From: Bacteroidales bacterium
GTDB lineage: Bacteria; Bacteroidota; Bacteroidia; Bacteroidales; F082
Assembly: GCA_023229245.1 (NCBI GenBank)
Contig: JALNZU010000057.1
Span: 1-10,368 of the forward strand
Direction of reading: 5' to 3'
DNA length: 10,368 nucleotides
Shown here: positions 1 to 7,207 of the stretch, piece by piece
How positions within the stretch are numbered: position 1 is the first letter of the stretch
How the letters are laid out: every line of letters begins with the position of its first letter
Position numbers and translations under genes: made by a program
The notes under the pieces: model-generated
Database searches by the model: none
What the model was told of the DNA's origin: nothing
Seen by the model: only the letters and a program-made list of their open reading frames with translations

Positions 1-279
1 TCTAAAATTTCGAGAAATAACTGTTTAACCTTGATTTCCGCTAGATTCGGGCCTAAATCCAAAATTCAAAAGGGGAAAATGGTGTGATTTGAAAGTAAAT
101 TGTAGGTTTGTGAATTAAACAGGAATATAAGGTTTCATAACTTTTTTCTTACAAAATAACGCTCAGGAAACCGTAAAATGTTTTAAAGAAGCTCAAAATA
201 ATTTAAACACCCTATGATTTTCTGTTTTCAATGGATGTGGGTCAGAGGGAGATTTTTTCTGTCTCTATAGAAATCTGAA

Positions 280-948
280 TCAGACTTCGGACAGGAAGGT
301 GTCCAAATTATCAAATTTATGGTGATAGTCGTCCATAGACCTACGGATGATCTCATGTGCTTCGTCTATATCAAACACATGTGTTATCTCAACTTTGCTT
401 TCTTTGCCGGGCAGGTCTTTATAGGTTAAAAAATAATGTTTCAGTCGGTCAACTACCAATGGTGGGCAGTCGCCTATATTTTTATATCCTCCATACACTG
501 CATCGTTATCCAATACAGCTACAATTTTATCATCCGATTCGTTGCCGTCTATCATTCGAAATCCGCCTATAGGTCGTGCGAGGACCAAAATATCGCCATG
601 TGTGATATCTTTTTCGGTGAGCACACAAATATCTAGTGGGTCGCGATCGCCTTTGATCTCGGGACGTCCTGTTTTTTCGCTGCAATAGGCAGCTACGCGG
701 TCGGCACAAAATGTTTGAGGGATAAACCCGTATAATGCTGGTACTACATTGGAGTATTTCTGCGGCCGGTCGAGCCTGAGATAACCTGTTACCTTGTCCA
801 CCTCATACTTGACTGTATCTGTAGGTACCATTTCGATATAACAGGTAACTACTTCGGGAGCATTGCTGCCTATCTCGACTCCATGCCAGGGGTGCGACTT
901 ATAGCGTAAACCCATCAGACGACCGATGGGGTCCATTATTTTTGACAT
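280..948 (-). CDS. ppa: Inorganic pyrophosphatase, family I (soluble)
   Basis: This cytoplasmic enzyme hydrolyses pyrophosphate to two phosphates and so pulls biosynthetic reactions such as tRNA charging and nucleic acid synthesis forward. The family I active site is recognisable over the 222 residues. The metal-binding signature is DRDPLD (D101, D103, D106), with Arg where the signature usually has a small residue. E39, K47 and E49 correspond to the N-terminal substrate and metal ligands, the second acidic cluster is D134/D139/K141, and the late Tyr-Lys pair is Y176-K177 in HYFLTYKDLPG. The protein is longer than the roughly 175-residue E. coli enzyme. Part of the excess is an insert of about 20 residues (81-100) just before the signature, and part is an N-terminal extension. 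The gene lies 128 bp downstream of the lyase-like gene and has its own -7-like element at 990-997, so it may be transcribed alone. The start at 948 is 42 bp from that element. Confidence 0.95.
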   Translation of the reverse strand: MSKIMDPIGRLMGLRYKSHPWHGVEIGSNAPEVVTCYIEMVPTDTVKYEVDKVTGYLRLDRPQKYSNVVPALYGFIPQTFCADRVAAYCSEKTGRPEIKGDRDPLDICVLTEKDITHGDILVLARPIGGFRMIDGNESDDKIVAVLDNDAVYGGYKNIGDCPPLVVDRLKHYFLTYKDLPGKESKVEITHVFDIDEAHEIIRRSMDDYHHKFDNLDTFLSEV

Positions 949-989
949 GAGGCTATGAGTTTTGTTTTAACCATCTGATAATAATGCTG

Positions 990-997
990 CAAAAGTA
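990..997 (-). promoter_or_regulatory. Candidate Bacteroidota -7 promoter element for the pyrophosphatase gene
   Basis: Read on the minus strand this is TACTTTTG, a full match to TAnnTTTG. It lies 42 bp upstream of the pyrophosphatase start, which would give a leader of about 35 nt. No clear TTG/TTTG -33 element is present at the usual 17-21 bp spacing, so the call rests on the -7 element and its position. Confidence 0.45.
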
Positions 998-1076
998 CAT
1001 TATTTCATGGTGCTCTGATACAGATCTGCCAAATCTTATTTCAAAGCTGTGTATTCTACTATTCAACTGATAGTTT

Positions 1077-2087
1077 TCAGGCTCTGCCCGACATGCTCTT
1101 TGGGATTCTCCCCTGATGGATGCTTTCGGAACGGAGCTTACGTCCTACAATGCGTTCAACCATTTTGCCAGTCTCAAGTACTTTATCGATGTCTAAATTG
1201 GTTTCTATTCCCATCTCGTCCATCATCACTACCATATCTTCGGTGGATACTAATCCTACAGCAGTAGCTTCTTTGTAATAATAGGTTCCGGTTCCGGAAA
1301 CGGGTACTCCATCCACAAAATTAGCCGGCTGTCCGCCTATACCACCCATAGTAGATTCATAGTTTGTCATACCGGCTTGCAAGGCTGCCAACACATTAGC
1401 TAATCCCCATCCACGGGTAGTATGCAGGTGTACAATATGTTTGGATGGGTCTTGAACGGCATCCAACAGCATGGAAAAGTATTTATAAATCCGGTCGGGT
1501 GAGGCAGAGCCGTCGTGGTCGGCATGTTCTACATCGGTAGCACCTATGGTCAGCCATCTTTTTGTAAACTCTACTGCTTTACTCAATTCGGTAGGGCCTT
1601 CAATAGGGCAGCCCCAGATAGTACTTACCGTGCCATTGACCTTCATACCTGCATCTAATGCTTTGGGAATATATTTTTCGGCCATACGAAAATAATCGTC
1701 AATAGTCAGGCCGGAATTTTTAAACTGATGCGACTCACTTGTGCTTACCATCAATAATATTCTATCAGGTCCGTATCCTTCTTTTCGTGCTTTTATAGCC
1801 CGTTCAATAGCTCTTTCCCGTATGGTAATGGCAGTTAGCTTGGCTTCGGGCAGCAGATGCGCGACCTTTTTACTGGAGCGTATAGCCTTGAACAGTTCAT
1901 CGGCATCGGAGAACTGAGGCATACCTTTGGGATTACCAAAATTAGTCACTTCAATATGTTTGAAGCCACATAGCAAAAGCTCTTCTGCTAACCATAACTT
2001 AGCCGCAGTAGGTATAAACTTTTCCTCATGTTGAAATCCGTCCCTGACGGTAATATCGCCTATGGTAACTTTTTTGGGATACTGCAT
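1077..2087 (-). CDS. HMG-CoA lyase-like / pyruvate carboxyltransferase-family TIM-barrel protein, divergent
   Basis: The 336-residue protein belongs to the DRE-TIM metallolyase superfamily, which includes HMG-CoA lyase, isopropylmalate synthase and homocitrate synthase. Visible marks are the first-strand motif TVRDGFQHEE, with catalytic-type R15 and D16, the metal-binding HxH pair at H220 and H222 (HLHTTRGWGLAN), and the later glycine-rich segment GGIGGQPANF (248-257). Two points differ from true HMG-CoA lyase. The glycine loop, which normally carries the catalytic cysteine (GGCP), has glutamine at 253. The residues after HxH are TTRGWG rather than DTYGQ. The segment HADHDGSASPDR (188-199) also replaces the usual D-T-x-G-x-x-x-P loop. 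The fold and metal site are therefore well supported, but the substrate is not, and an HMG-CoA lyase label would be risky. Neighbours give no pathway context. The start at 2087 places the first barrel strand at residues 7-16, as expected. Confidence 0.85.
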   Translation of the reverse strand: MQYPKKVTIGDITVRDGFQHEEKFIPTAAKLWLAEELLLCGFKHIEVTNFGNPKGMPQFSDADELFKAIRSSKKVAHLLPEAKLTAITIRERAIERAIKARKEGYGPDRILLMVSTSESHQFKNSGLTIDDYFRMAEKYIPKALDAGMKVNGTVSTIWGCPIEGPTELSKAVEFTKRWLTIGATDVEHADHDGSASPDRIYKYFSMLLDAVQDPSKHIVHLHTTRGWGLANVLAALQAGMTNYESTMGGIGGQPANFVDGVPVSGTGTYYYKEATAVGLVSTEDMVVMMDEMGIETNLDIDKVLETGKMVERIVGRKLRSESIHQGRIPKSMSGRA

Positions 2088-2215
2088 ACGATTTGTTTAT
2101 TGGTATTAAACTAAGCTGCTAAAATATATAAAATTCAATCTATGAACAGATAAAACCGAAAAAGGTTGAAAAGGTACTGAATAAATCAATAAAAAAACAT
2201 GGCGACATAATAGGG

Positions 2216-2239
2216 TTTTCACAATATACCTTGTGAAAA
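2216..2239. repeat. Perfect 9-bp inverted repeat between two minus-strand genes
   Basis: TTTTCACAA (2216-2224) and TTGTGAAAA (2231-2239) are perfect reverse complements around a six-base spacer. The site lies downstream of the three-PKD lipoprotein gene and upstream of the lyase-like gene. It lacks a following T-run on either strand, so it is a weak terminator candidate. It could equally be an operator for the lyase-like gene, 129 bp away. Confidence 0.4.
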
Positions 2240-2329
2240 GATCAATTTATAGAGAAAAATTTGATTAGCGTAGTCCTATGCCTCAAATTATCAAATCGTC
2301 AGTCTTCGGCAAACTCTGCCTTCATAGTC

Positions 2330-3769
2330 TTAATCCCTTACGCAACGTACAGATAATCCGAGGCTTTTGTGGTCGTTATTCGGTTCGACTACACTGCTAT
2401 AATAGTATATAAAACGGTTCCATGCGTTGGTGGTATTGTCTTCGCTGGCACTCCACCAGCAACCGTTGCTTATCATATAGCTGAATTTACTACTATAGCT
2501 ACGATATCCACCTGGGAGGGCAGTGAAGCCGGTTTCGTTTGTTGCTCCAGAGTTAGGTGTGTACCAATGGATGGTGCCTGTCTCTTTGAGTTTACCTCCG
2601 GCAACACCTTCACCTCCAAGGTAGTCTGTTAGCAGGCTCCATTCCTCGTCGGCAGGCAGATGCCAACCCGTCGGGCAGGCTACCATAGCAGCAGGCCAGT
2701 TGTAAAGTACACCATAGGTTTGGTAATTTTCTGTGGCTTTAGCATTGGCCACATTGTTGCCATGATAATCATATACGTAATAATATGGAACTGAATAGGA
2801 AGATATTACGGGGCCTACTACATTGGGCAGGTATTTCAGGTTCTCGGCCATCCAAACTTGCTCACCTATGGTTACATACTTATAAACTGTCCCATCCCTA
2901 TCATCTGTAAAGGTGCCGTCATCGGTTACCACTATATAATCGGTTTTTGTTTGAGTATCTTCACCACCACTGTTTATGGCAGTCAGCTTCACTGTATAGG
3001 AGCCCGTATCTGTATATGTTTTTGAAGGATTTTGTTCACTACTTGTAGTGCCATCACCAAAGTCCCAATACCAGCTAGTAGGGTTATTGGAACTTTGATC
3101 GGTAAAGCTTACTATAAGCGGGGCCTGACCATTTGTCGGACTTCCAGTAAAGTCGGTTATGGGCGGATTAACTAAAGGAGTAACGGTAATATAGTCTGTT
3201 TTTAGTTGCGTGTCTTCACCACCACTGTTTATAGCTGTTAGAGTTATGGTATAGGTACCTGCATCCGTATAGGTTTTTGAAGGATTTTGTTCGTTACTTG
3301 TAGTGCCATCACCAAAGTCCCAATACCAGCTAGTAGGGTCATTGGAACTTTGATCGGTAAAGCTTACTATAAGCGGAGCCTGACCATTTGTCGGACTTCC
3401 AATAAAGTCAGTTATGGGTGGATTAACCGAAGGAGTAACGATAATATAGTCTGTTTTTATTTGTGTATCTTCACCACCACTGTTTATGGCAGTCAGCTTC
3501 ACTGTATAGGAGCCTGCATCCGTATAGGTTTTTGAAGGGTTTTGTTCGTTACTTGTACTACCATCGCCAAAATCCCAGTTCCAGGTGGTAGGATTACTAG
3601 AACTTTGGTCGTTGAATTTTACCGTAAGCGGTGCTATTCCATTTGTTGGATTGCCTATAAAATCAGCAGTGGGCTTATCAATATTATTTTCCTTCCCACA
3701 GCTATTGAATAATAAAACCAAAAGTCCAAGAAATAAGAAAGGAATAGATGTGTGAAATATGTTTTTCAT
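2330..3769 (-). CDS. Surface lipoprotein with three PKD domains and a C-terminal FISUMP domain
   Basis: This is a 479-residue predicted lipoprotein. Residues 1-23 form a hydrophobic signal ending FNSC, with the probable lipidated cysteine at C24. Three PKD (Ig-like) domains follow at about 34-112, 119-197 and 204-282. Each carries the W-x-WDFGDG core, and they repeat at exactly 85 residues (255 bp). Residues 286-479 are a FISUMP domain (Fibrobacter succinogenes major paralogous domain), with VWMAENLKYLP, YGVLYNWPAA, GWHLPADEEW, ETGFTALPGGY, CWWSASE and the terminal SVRCVRD. PKD domains usually act as spacers or adhesion modules, and the function of FISUMP is not established. The protein is probably displayed on the outer membrane. 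No T9SS domain is present, so export would be by the lipoprotein route. Its neighbour at 4163-5083 is a paralogue with a single PKD. The PKD repeats show signs of internal recombination. Confidence 0.88.
   Translation of the reverse strand: MKNIFHTSIPFLFLGLLVLLFNSCGKENNIDKPTADFIGNPTNGIAPLTVKFNDQSSSNPTTWNWDFGDGSTSNEQNPSKTYTDAGSYTVKLTAINSGGEDTQIKTDYIIVTPSVNPPITDFIGSPTNGQAPLIVSFTDQSSNDPTSWYWDFGDGTTSNEQNPSKTYTDAGTYTITLTAINSGGEDTQLKTDYITVTPLVNPPITDFTGSPTNGQAPLIVSFTDQSSNNPTSWYWDFGDGTTSSEQNPSKTYTDTGSYTVKLTAINSGGEDTQTKTDYIVVTDDGTFTDDRDGTVYKYVTIGEQVWMAENLKYLPNVVGPVISSYSVPYYYVYDYHGNNVANAKATENYQTYGVLYNWPAAMVACPTGWHLPADEEWSLLTDYLGGEGVAGGKLKETGTIHWYTPNSGATNETGFTALPGGYRSYSSKFSYMISNGCWWSASEDNTTNAWNRFIYYYSSVVEPNNDHKSLGLSVRCVRD
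2924..3670 (-). repeat. Three tandem PKD-coding units, 255-bp period
   Basis: Units lie at about 3434-3670, 3179-3415 and 2924-3160 in gene order. Units 2 and 3 are nearly identical across their first halves (about 3274-3433 against 3019-3178). Units 1 and 3 share an exact 50-bp match (3465-3514 and 2955-3004, offset 510 = 2 x 255) in their second halves, where unit 2 differs. The protein follows the same pattern: SYTVKLTAINSGG in units 1 and 3, TYTITLTAINSGG in unit 2; WNWDFGDG in unit 1, WYWDFGDG in units 2 and 3. Confidence 0.9.
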
Positions 3770-4162
3770 GTCGGAATATTTTTATTGTTTTTTCATCATA
3801 AATTTTTCTTCTTTTGTGTTTCATATGAAGAATTTAACTTAAGCTTCCGCCACAAAAATAATGATTTTTGTTGTACTTAAAACAGTCAGAAGAAGTTTTT
3901 TCAGCACACAATTAGTATATGCATAATTTATAAATTAAATACTTTGAATGAACAGGTTTTAATTTACCCCTTCAATCTGCTACATTGCATTATGCGTTGT
4001 ATTGTAATAATATACACTTAGCTAAAAACTTTTAAGGTCTGTGAGATTTAAATCAGATCTTAATTCCAAAAGTAGCCTCATATAATTCATGAGTTACATC
4101 TGTGTATGGGAATTTGTTTTTTTCAGAAAAACAGATAGAAAACCCTTATGTTTCAAATAGTC
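3770..4162. other. AT-rich intergenic region between the two FISUMP lipoprotein genes
   Basis: I found no convincing coding sequence here. On the minus strand it holds two full matches to TAnnTTTG: TATTTTTG at 3853-3860 and TACTTTTG at 4067-4074. It also has a 10-bp palindrome GATTTAAATC at 4045-4054 and a weak AT-rich hairpin at 4115-4133 (TGTTTTT / AAAAACA) just past the end of the upstream lipoprotein gene. The hairpin could mark a terminator, but its stem is almost all A/T. Confidence 0.5.
3853..3860 (-). promoter_or_regulatory. Candidate -7 promoter element for the three-PKD lipoprotein gene
   Basis: The minus strand reads TATTTTTG, a full TAnnTTTG match, 84 bp upstream of the start codon at 3769. 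No good TTG lies at -33; the nearest candidate is CTG at a 22-bp spacing. The match could be due to chance in such AT-rich sequence. Confidence 0.3.
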
Positions 4163-5083
4163 TTAATCTCTTACGCAACGAACCGAAAACCCGTGACCTT
4201 TATTGGTGAAGCTTCGGTTTACGTGGCTTTCATTATATGTCATGAATCGGTGTCGTCCAAAGTGGGTTGTGTACTCATCGGTAGTCCACCAATATCCGGT
4301 TTTTCCAATATTGTAAAAGAAGTTCCCCTGATTGTCGTAATATCCGCCCGGTAGGGCTGTAAAGCCTGTTTCATTGGTAGCTCCGGTATTTGGTGCTTGC
4401 CAATGGGCTGTATCGGCTTCTTTAAGTTTTCCAGCTGCATTTGCTTCTTCATTTAAGAAGTTGGTTAGCGCTGTCCATTCCTCATCACCAGGCAGATGCC
4501 AGCCTGCCGGACAGGCTTCTATAGCAGCAGGCCAGTTGTAAAGCACACCATAGGTTGAATAGTATTCTGTGGTTTTAACTGCTGCTACATCAGTGCCATC
4601 ATAATAATAAATATAGTAATGCGGGTCGGTAATTGAGTTTGTACCAGGGCCAACCACTTCGGGCAGGTATTTCAGGTTTTCGGCCATCCAGACCTGTTCA
4701 CCTATGGTTACATATTTATAAACTGTCCCATCTCTATCATCGGTAAAGCTGTCACCTTCGACTACTACTATATAATCGGTTTTTACCTGAGTATCATGGC
4801 CACCACTGTTTTTAGCTGTCATCTCTACAGTGTATATGCCGGCTTCCGTATATGTTTTTGAAGGGTTTTGTTCGTTACTTGTAGTACCATCGCCAAAATC
4901 CCAGTTCCAGGTAGTAGGATTATTAGAACTTTGGTCGCTGAAGCTTACCGTAAGCGGTGCTATGCCGCCTATAGGACTGCCGGTGAACTCAGCAGCAGGC
5001 TTGAAGGTGTCATTTTTTTTCTTACAACCGCTCACTAATAAAAACAGACACCCAAAAAATAAAATAGTGACTCTTCTTTTCAT
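4163..5083 (-). CDS. Surface lipoprotein with one PKD domain and a C-terminal FISUMP domain
   Basis: Using the start at 5083 the product is 306 residues. An in-frame ATG at 5098 would add MKQFD, but the inner start places a classical n-region (MKRR) directly before the hydrophobic stretch. The lipobox is LVSGC, with the cysteine at residue 20, followed by KKK. One PKD domain follows (about residues 28-108), with WNWDFGDG, and then a FISUMP domain (about 113-306) with YGVLYNWPAA, GWHLPGDEEW, ETGFTALPGGY, YWWTTDE and a final SVRCVRD. The first 26 residues of the FISUMP region are identical to those of the neighbour at 2330-3769. The middle and C-terminal loops differ strongly, so this is a tandem paralogue pair. 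Its PKD resembles unit 1 of the neighbour more than units 2-3. The likely location is the outer membrane surface; the ligand is unknown. A good promoter match lies at 5176-5205. Confidence 0.87.
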   Translation of the reverse strand: MKRRVTILFFGCLFLLVSGCKKKNDTFKPAAEFTGSPIGGIAPLTVSFSDQSSNNPTTWNWDFGDGTTSNEQNPSKTYTEAGIYTVEMTAKNSGGHDTQVKTDYIVVVEGDSFTDDRDGTVYKYVTIGEQVWMAENLKYLPEVVGPGTNSITDPHYYIYYYDGTDVAAVKTTEYYSTYGVLYNWPAAIEACPAGWHLPGDEEWTALTNFLNEEANAAGKLKEADTAHWQAPNTGATNETGFTALPGGYYDNQGNFFYNIGKTGYWWTTDEYTTHFGRHRFMTYNESHVNRSFTNKGHGFSVRCVRD

Positions 5084-5175
5084 GTCAAATTGTTTCATTT
5101 GGCTTTTAAAACGAATTCTTAGTTTCGTAACTTTTTATGTGAAATACTAACTTAGATTCAAGGTAAATATTGTAT

Positions 5176-5205
5176 CAAAAGTAGATATTCCCTTGTATTG
5201 GTCAA
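5176..5205 (-). promoter_or_regulatory. Bacteroidota-type -33/-7 promoter for the one-PKD lipoprotein gene
   Basis: On the minus strand TTG (5205-5203) is followed after 19 bp by TACTTTTG (5183-5176). Both elements match the Bacteroidota housekeeping consensus and the spacing is within the usual range. Transcription would start near 5169, leaving a leader of roughly 85 nt before the start at 5083. This is the best-formed promoter in the window. Confidence 0.6.
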
Positions 5206-5327
5206 GTATTTGGGATTGTTTTTCTGTGGCACAAAAGCAATACAAGCAGCAGTAGCAGCCTCAAAAATATTGCGTAAGATATATTTCTAAAGCTGCTTAT
5301 TACGTATGATATTTCGTGAATATTTTG

Positions 5328-6239
5328 CTATGTCTGCAAAGTATTCTTACTGCTTGCCGGTTTGAAGTTATTATCAGGCAATGGAATAAATTCTTTATTA
5401 TCGTTTGGGGGCAGAATTATTTTGCCATTTTTCCAATCGTGTTTGGCTTGTTCGATGCGTTCACGTTTAGATGACACGAAGTTCCACCAGATAAACCTTT
5501 CGCCTACTGGTTCTCCGCCAAGCATCATCAGGCTAGCCGATTCTTTAGCTGTCAGTATTGGGTCTTGTTCTTGTGAGAACACTAACATTTGTCCTTGTTT
5601 ATAGCTACGTCCTGCTGATTCTATAGATCCTTTGGCTATATACACGCTTCGTTCGCTATACGAGTGTGGGAGATTGATTTTAGCCTGCGGTTCTAACTGT
5701 ATATGCAGGTAAAACAACGGTGAGTGGATATTGACATTACTTTTTTCGCCAAATGCTTCACCGGCTATCAGTCGCATCCACACACCTTTCTCGGTTAATA
5801 CCGGTAGTTGTTCAGGTTTATAATTAAAAAAGGAAGGTTCGTTTTCTTCTACTTCTTCGGGTAAAGCTACCCATGTCTGTATCATATCCAACTCTCCGTC
5901 TTTGAGCAACTGAGGGTCTTCAAAGCGTTCGGAATGGGCAATACCTTTTCCGGCAGTCATCCAGTTAACCTCTCCCGGACGGATAATCTGTTCGATACCC
6001 AAGCTGTCGCGATGGGTCACACTTCCATTGAATAAATACGTTAGGGTAGATAGTCCGATATGAGGATGAGGCAATACATCCATAGAAGATATCTCACTCG
6101 GAAAATCGGCTATAGGGCCTGCATGGTCCATGAAAATAAAAGGACCCACCATTCGCCTGAGACGAAATGGCAGTATCCTTTTTACTTTTAAATGTGTACT
6201 GATGGCAGCTGTTCGTGCCGAAATGATAAGGGTAGGCAT
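5328..6239 (-). CDS. Pirin-family bicupin protein
   Basis: The 303-residue protein has the pirin layout: an N-terminal cupin with the metal-binding residues H58 and H60 (in LPHPHIGLSTLTYLF) and H102 and E104 (in TAGKGIAHSERF), followed by a C-terminal cupin-like half (about 165-260). The four-ligand set of the human and E. coli pirins appears intact. Pirins are cytoplasmic non-haem iron proteins. Some have quercetin 2,3-dioxygenase activity and others act as regulatory cofactors, and sequence alone does not decide between these here. The start follows the DoxX stop codon by 15 bp, so the two are very probably co-transcribed, a pairing often seen in bacteria and usually read as a redox or stress function. 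The C-terminal 30 residues are Lys/Asn/Pro-rich and probably disordered. Confidence 0.9.
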   Translation of the reverse strand: MPTLIISARTAAISTHLKVKRILPFRLRRMVGPFIFMDHAGPIADFPSEISSMDVLPHPHIGLSTLTYLFNGSVTHRDSLGIEQIIRPGEVNWMTAGKGIAHSERFEDPQLLKDGELDMIQTWVALPEEVEENEPSFFNYKPEQLPVLTEKGVWMRLIAGEAFGEKSNVNIHSPLFYLHIQLEPQAKINLPHSYSERSVYIAKGSIESAGRSYKQGQMLVFSQEQDPILTAKESASLMMLGGEPVGERFIWWNFVSSKRERIEQAKHDWKNGKIILPPNDNKEFIPLPDNNFKPASSKNTLQT

Positions 6240-6254
6240 ATGATGGATGTAAGG

Positions 6255-6686
6255 TTACCTCTTCTGATAGAAAAAGATATAGTCTAACGATAGCTTGCCA
6301 GGGCCTAACAGAGTTAATGCGATGAAAGAGCTAAGATAAAAGAAACGCAACTCTAAGATAGAAAACCCGTCTCCAACAATAAAGGCATGGAAAATAAAGA
6401 TGACTATAAAGTTAATTGTCAATACTAAGGTTGCAAACCTTGAGAATAAGCCAATAGCCAATAATATGGCGCAGATACTTTCGGCAAAGGTGGAAAGGTA
6501 AAACGAGGTGGTTGCCCCAATACCTATGGGATTCATGAAATGAATCTCCTGTCCGCTGAAGGCTAACATCAGTTTTTCAAAACCGTGGCCGTATAATAAA
6601 ACCATACTGGCCACTAATCGCAAAAGGAATAAACCAATATCATTACCGGTTCTGAATTCCTTTGTTAAAAAGGATATGATATTCAT
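6255..6686 (-). CDS. DoxX-family inner-membrane protein
   Basis: With the start at 6686 the product is 143 residues with four predicted membrane segments. The family pattern is visible: LLRLVASMVLLYGHGFEKL in the first helix, FAESICAILLAIGLFSRFATL in the middle, and LELRFFYLSSFIALTLLGPG followed by KLSLD at the end. DoxX-type proteins are small membrane proteins linked to quinol oxidases, thiosulfate oxidation or redox stress. No substrate can be assigned here. An upstream in-frame ATG at 6770 would add 28 residues that are hydrophilic and lie inside the preceding ORF. The start at 6686 forms an ATGA overlap with that ORF's stop codon, which favours it. The pirin gene follows after 15 bp, giving a three-gene operon. 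Confidence 0.88.
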   Translation of the reverse strand: MNIISFLTKEFRTGNDIGLFLLRLVASMVLLYGHGFEKLMLAFSGQEIHFMNPIGIGATTSFYLSTFAESICAILLAIGLFSRFATLVLTINFIVIFIFHAFIVGDGFSILELRFFYLSSFIALTLLGPGKLSLDYIFFYQKR

Positions 6687-6904
6687 AGCTGATAGTTTAA
6701 ATAATAAATAGTTGATAAAAGAATTATATATAGTTTTTTTGTGGCTTTTTCTTTTTGACTGATTACACAATCAGAGGGCAGTGTAAGAGCATAAGGCATT
6801 GAATCTGGAAGTAAGTCATCCATATTCTGGTAGTTTTGATGCCTGAACAGTGCCGCTGCAAGCATGAAAACCGATAATACACAGGCCGATTTCAAGAGTG
6901 TCAT
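6683..6904 (-). CDS. Small membrane-anchored or exported protein, unrecognised, coupled to DoxX
   Basis: I do not recognise this 73-residue product. Its first 20 residues (MTLLKSACVLSVFMLAAALF) look like a signal or membrane anchor. A short polar region (21-57) follows, with an acidic patch (MDDLLPD) and a lysine-rich stretch (QKEKATKK), and then a hydrophobic tail (58-73). The case for it being real is positional. It begins 27 bp after a TATTTTTG -7-like element (6931-6938), and its TGA stop overlaps the DoxX start as ATGA, the usual sign of translational coupling. Against it, the tail is unusually AT-rich and could be read-through after an older stop was lost. If real, it would be the first gene of a smORF-doxX-pirin operon. 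Confidence 0.5.
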   Translation of the reverse strand: MTLLKSACVLSVFMLAAALFRHQNYQNMDDLLPDSMPYALTLPSDCVISQKEKATKKLYIILLSTIYYLNYQL

Positions 6905-6930
6905 ATTGTTTTTTAGGTAAATGTCATGCC

Positions 6931-6938
6931 CAAAAATA
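6931..6938 (-). promoter_or_regulatory. Candidate -7 promoter element for the smORF-doxX-pirin operon
   Basis: The minus strand reads TATTTTTG, a full TAnnTTTG match, 27 bp before the ATG of the small ORF. This would give a short leader of about 20 nt. No TTG lies at a standard -33 distance. Confidence 0.45.
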
Positions 6939-7207
6939 CAAATAAATCAATTCATCCGATGTTTTTGTCTTAATTTTATTGTGCCGACTGTTCGTTCTTA
7001 AGTTCTGCCGATATGAAACAGTATCATTCAAATAGGCTTATATGGGTTTTTTTAAAGGCGGTGAGCTATATACGAAGTCGCTCAAACTTGAGTATCAGCT
7101 TGGTTTGTTTTTTTGTGAAGCATATAGCACGGATTTGTAATGAATCAGGTATAAAGAGCATATCTTTTATGCTTGTGTAAAACGATCTGGATATGCTTGA
7201 TTTTAGT

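Noticed and set aside
103..110. TAGGTTTG on the plus strand as a promoter
   Set aside because: It matches TAnnTTTG, but has no -33 element and no plus-strand gene after it. One such match is expected by chance in AT-rich DNA.
241..279. Possible terminator after the pyrophosphatase gene (GAGA...TCTC with an A-run between)
   Set aside because: The stem is only four base pairs and the A/T run is in the loop, so it does not make a credible terminator.
2369..2632. Plus-strand frame of 87 codons opposite the three-PKD lipoprotein
   Set aside because: It lies antisense to the FISUMP coding region, which has clear domain motifs, so it is a shadow frame. The same applies to the plus-strand frames at 3287-3535, 4148-4354, 4830-5150 and 5362-5604.
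4240..4452. Minus-strand 70-codon frame inside the one-PKD lipoprotein gene
   Set aside because: It overlaps the FISUMP coding sequence in another frame and shows no signal or motif of its own.
5234..5263. Repeated GCAGCAGTAGCAG-like run as a CRISPR or microsatellite
   Set aside because: It has only a few imperfect triplets and no spacer structure.
6687..6770. Longer DoxX start at 6770
   Set aside because: The added 28 residues are hydrophilic and unlike DoxX N-termini, and they lie within the preceding ORF. The ATGA overlap at 6683-6686 supports the inner start.
7013..7180. Plus-strand 55-codon frame starting MKQYHSNRLIW in the intergenic region
   Set aside because: It has no matching promoter element at a good distance, no recognisable product and no coupling to a neighbour. 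A frame of this length is expected by chance.
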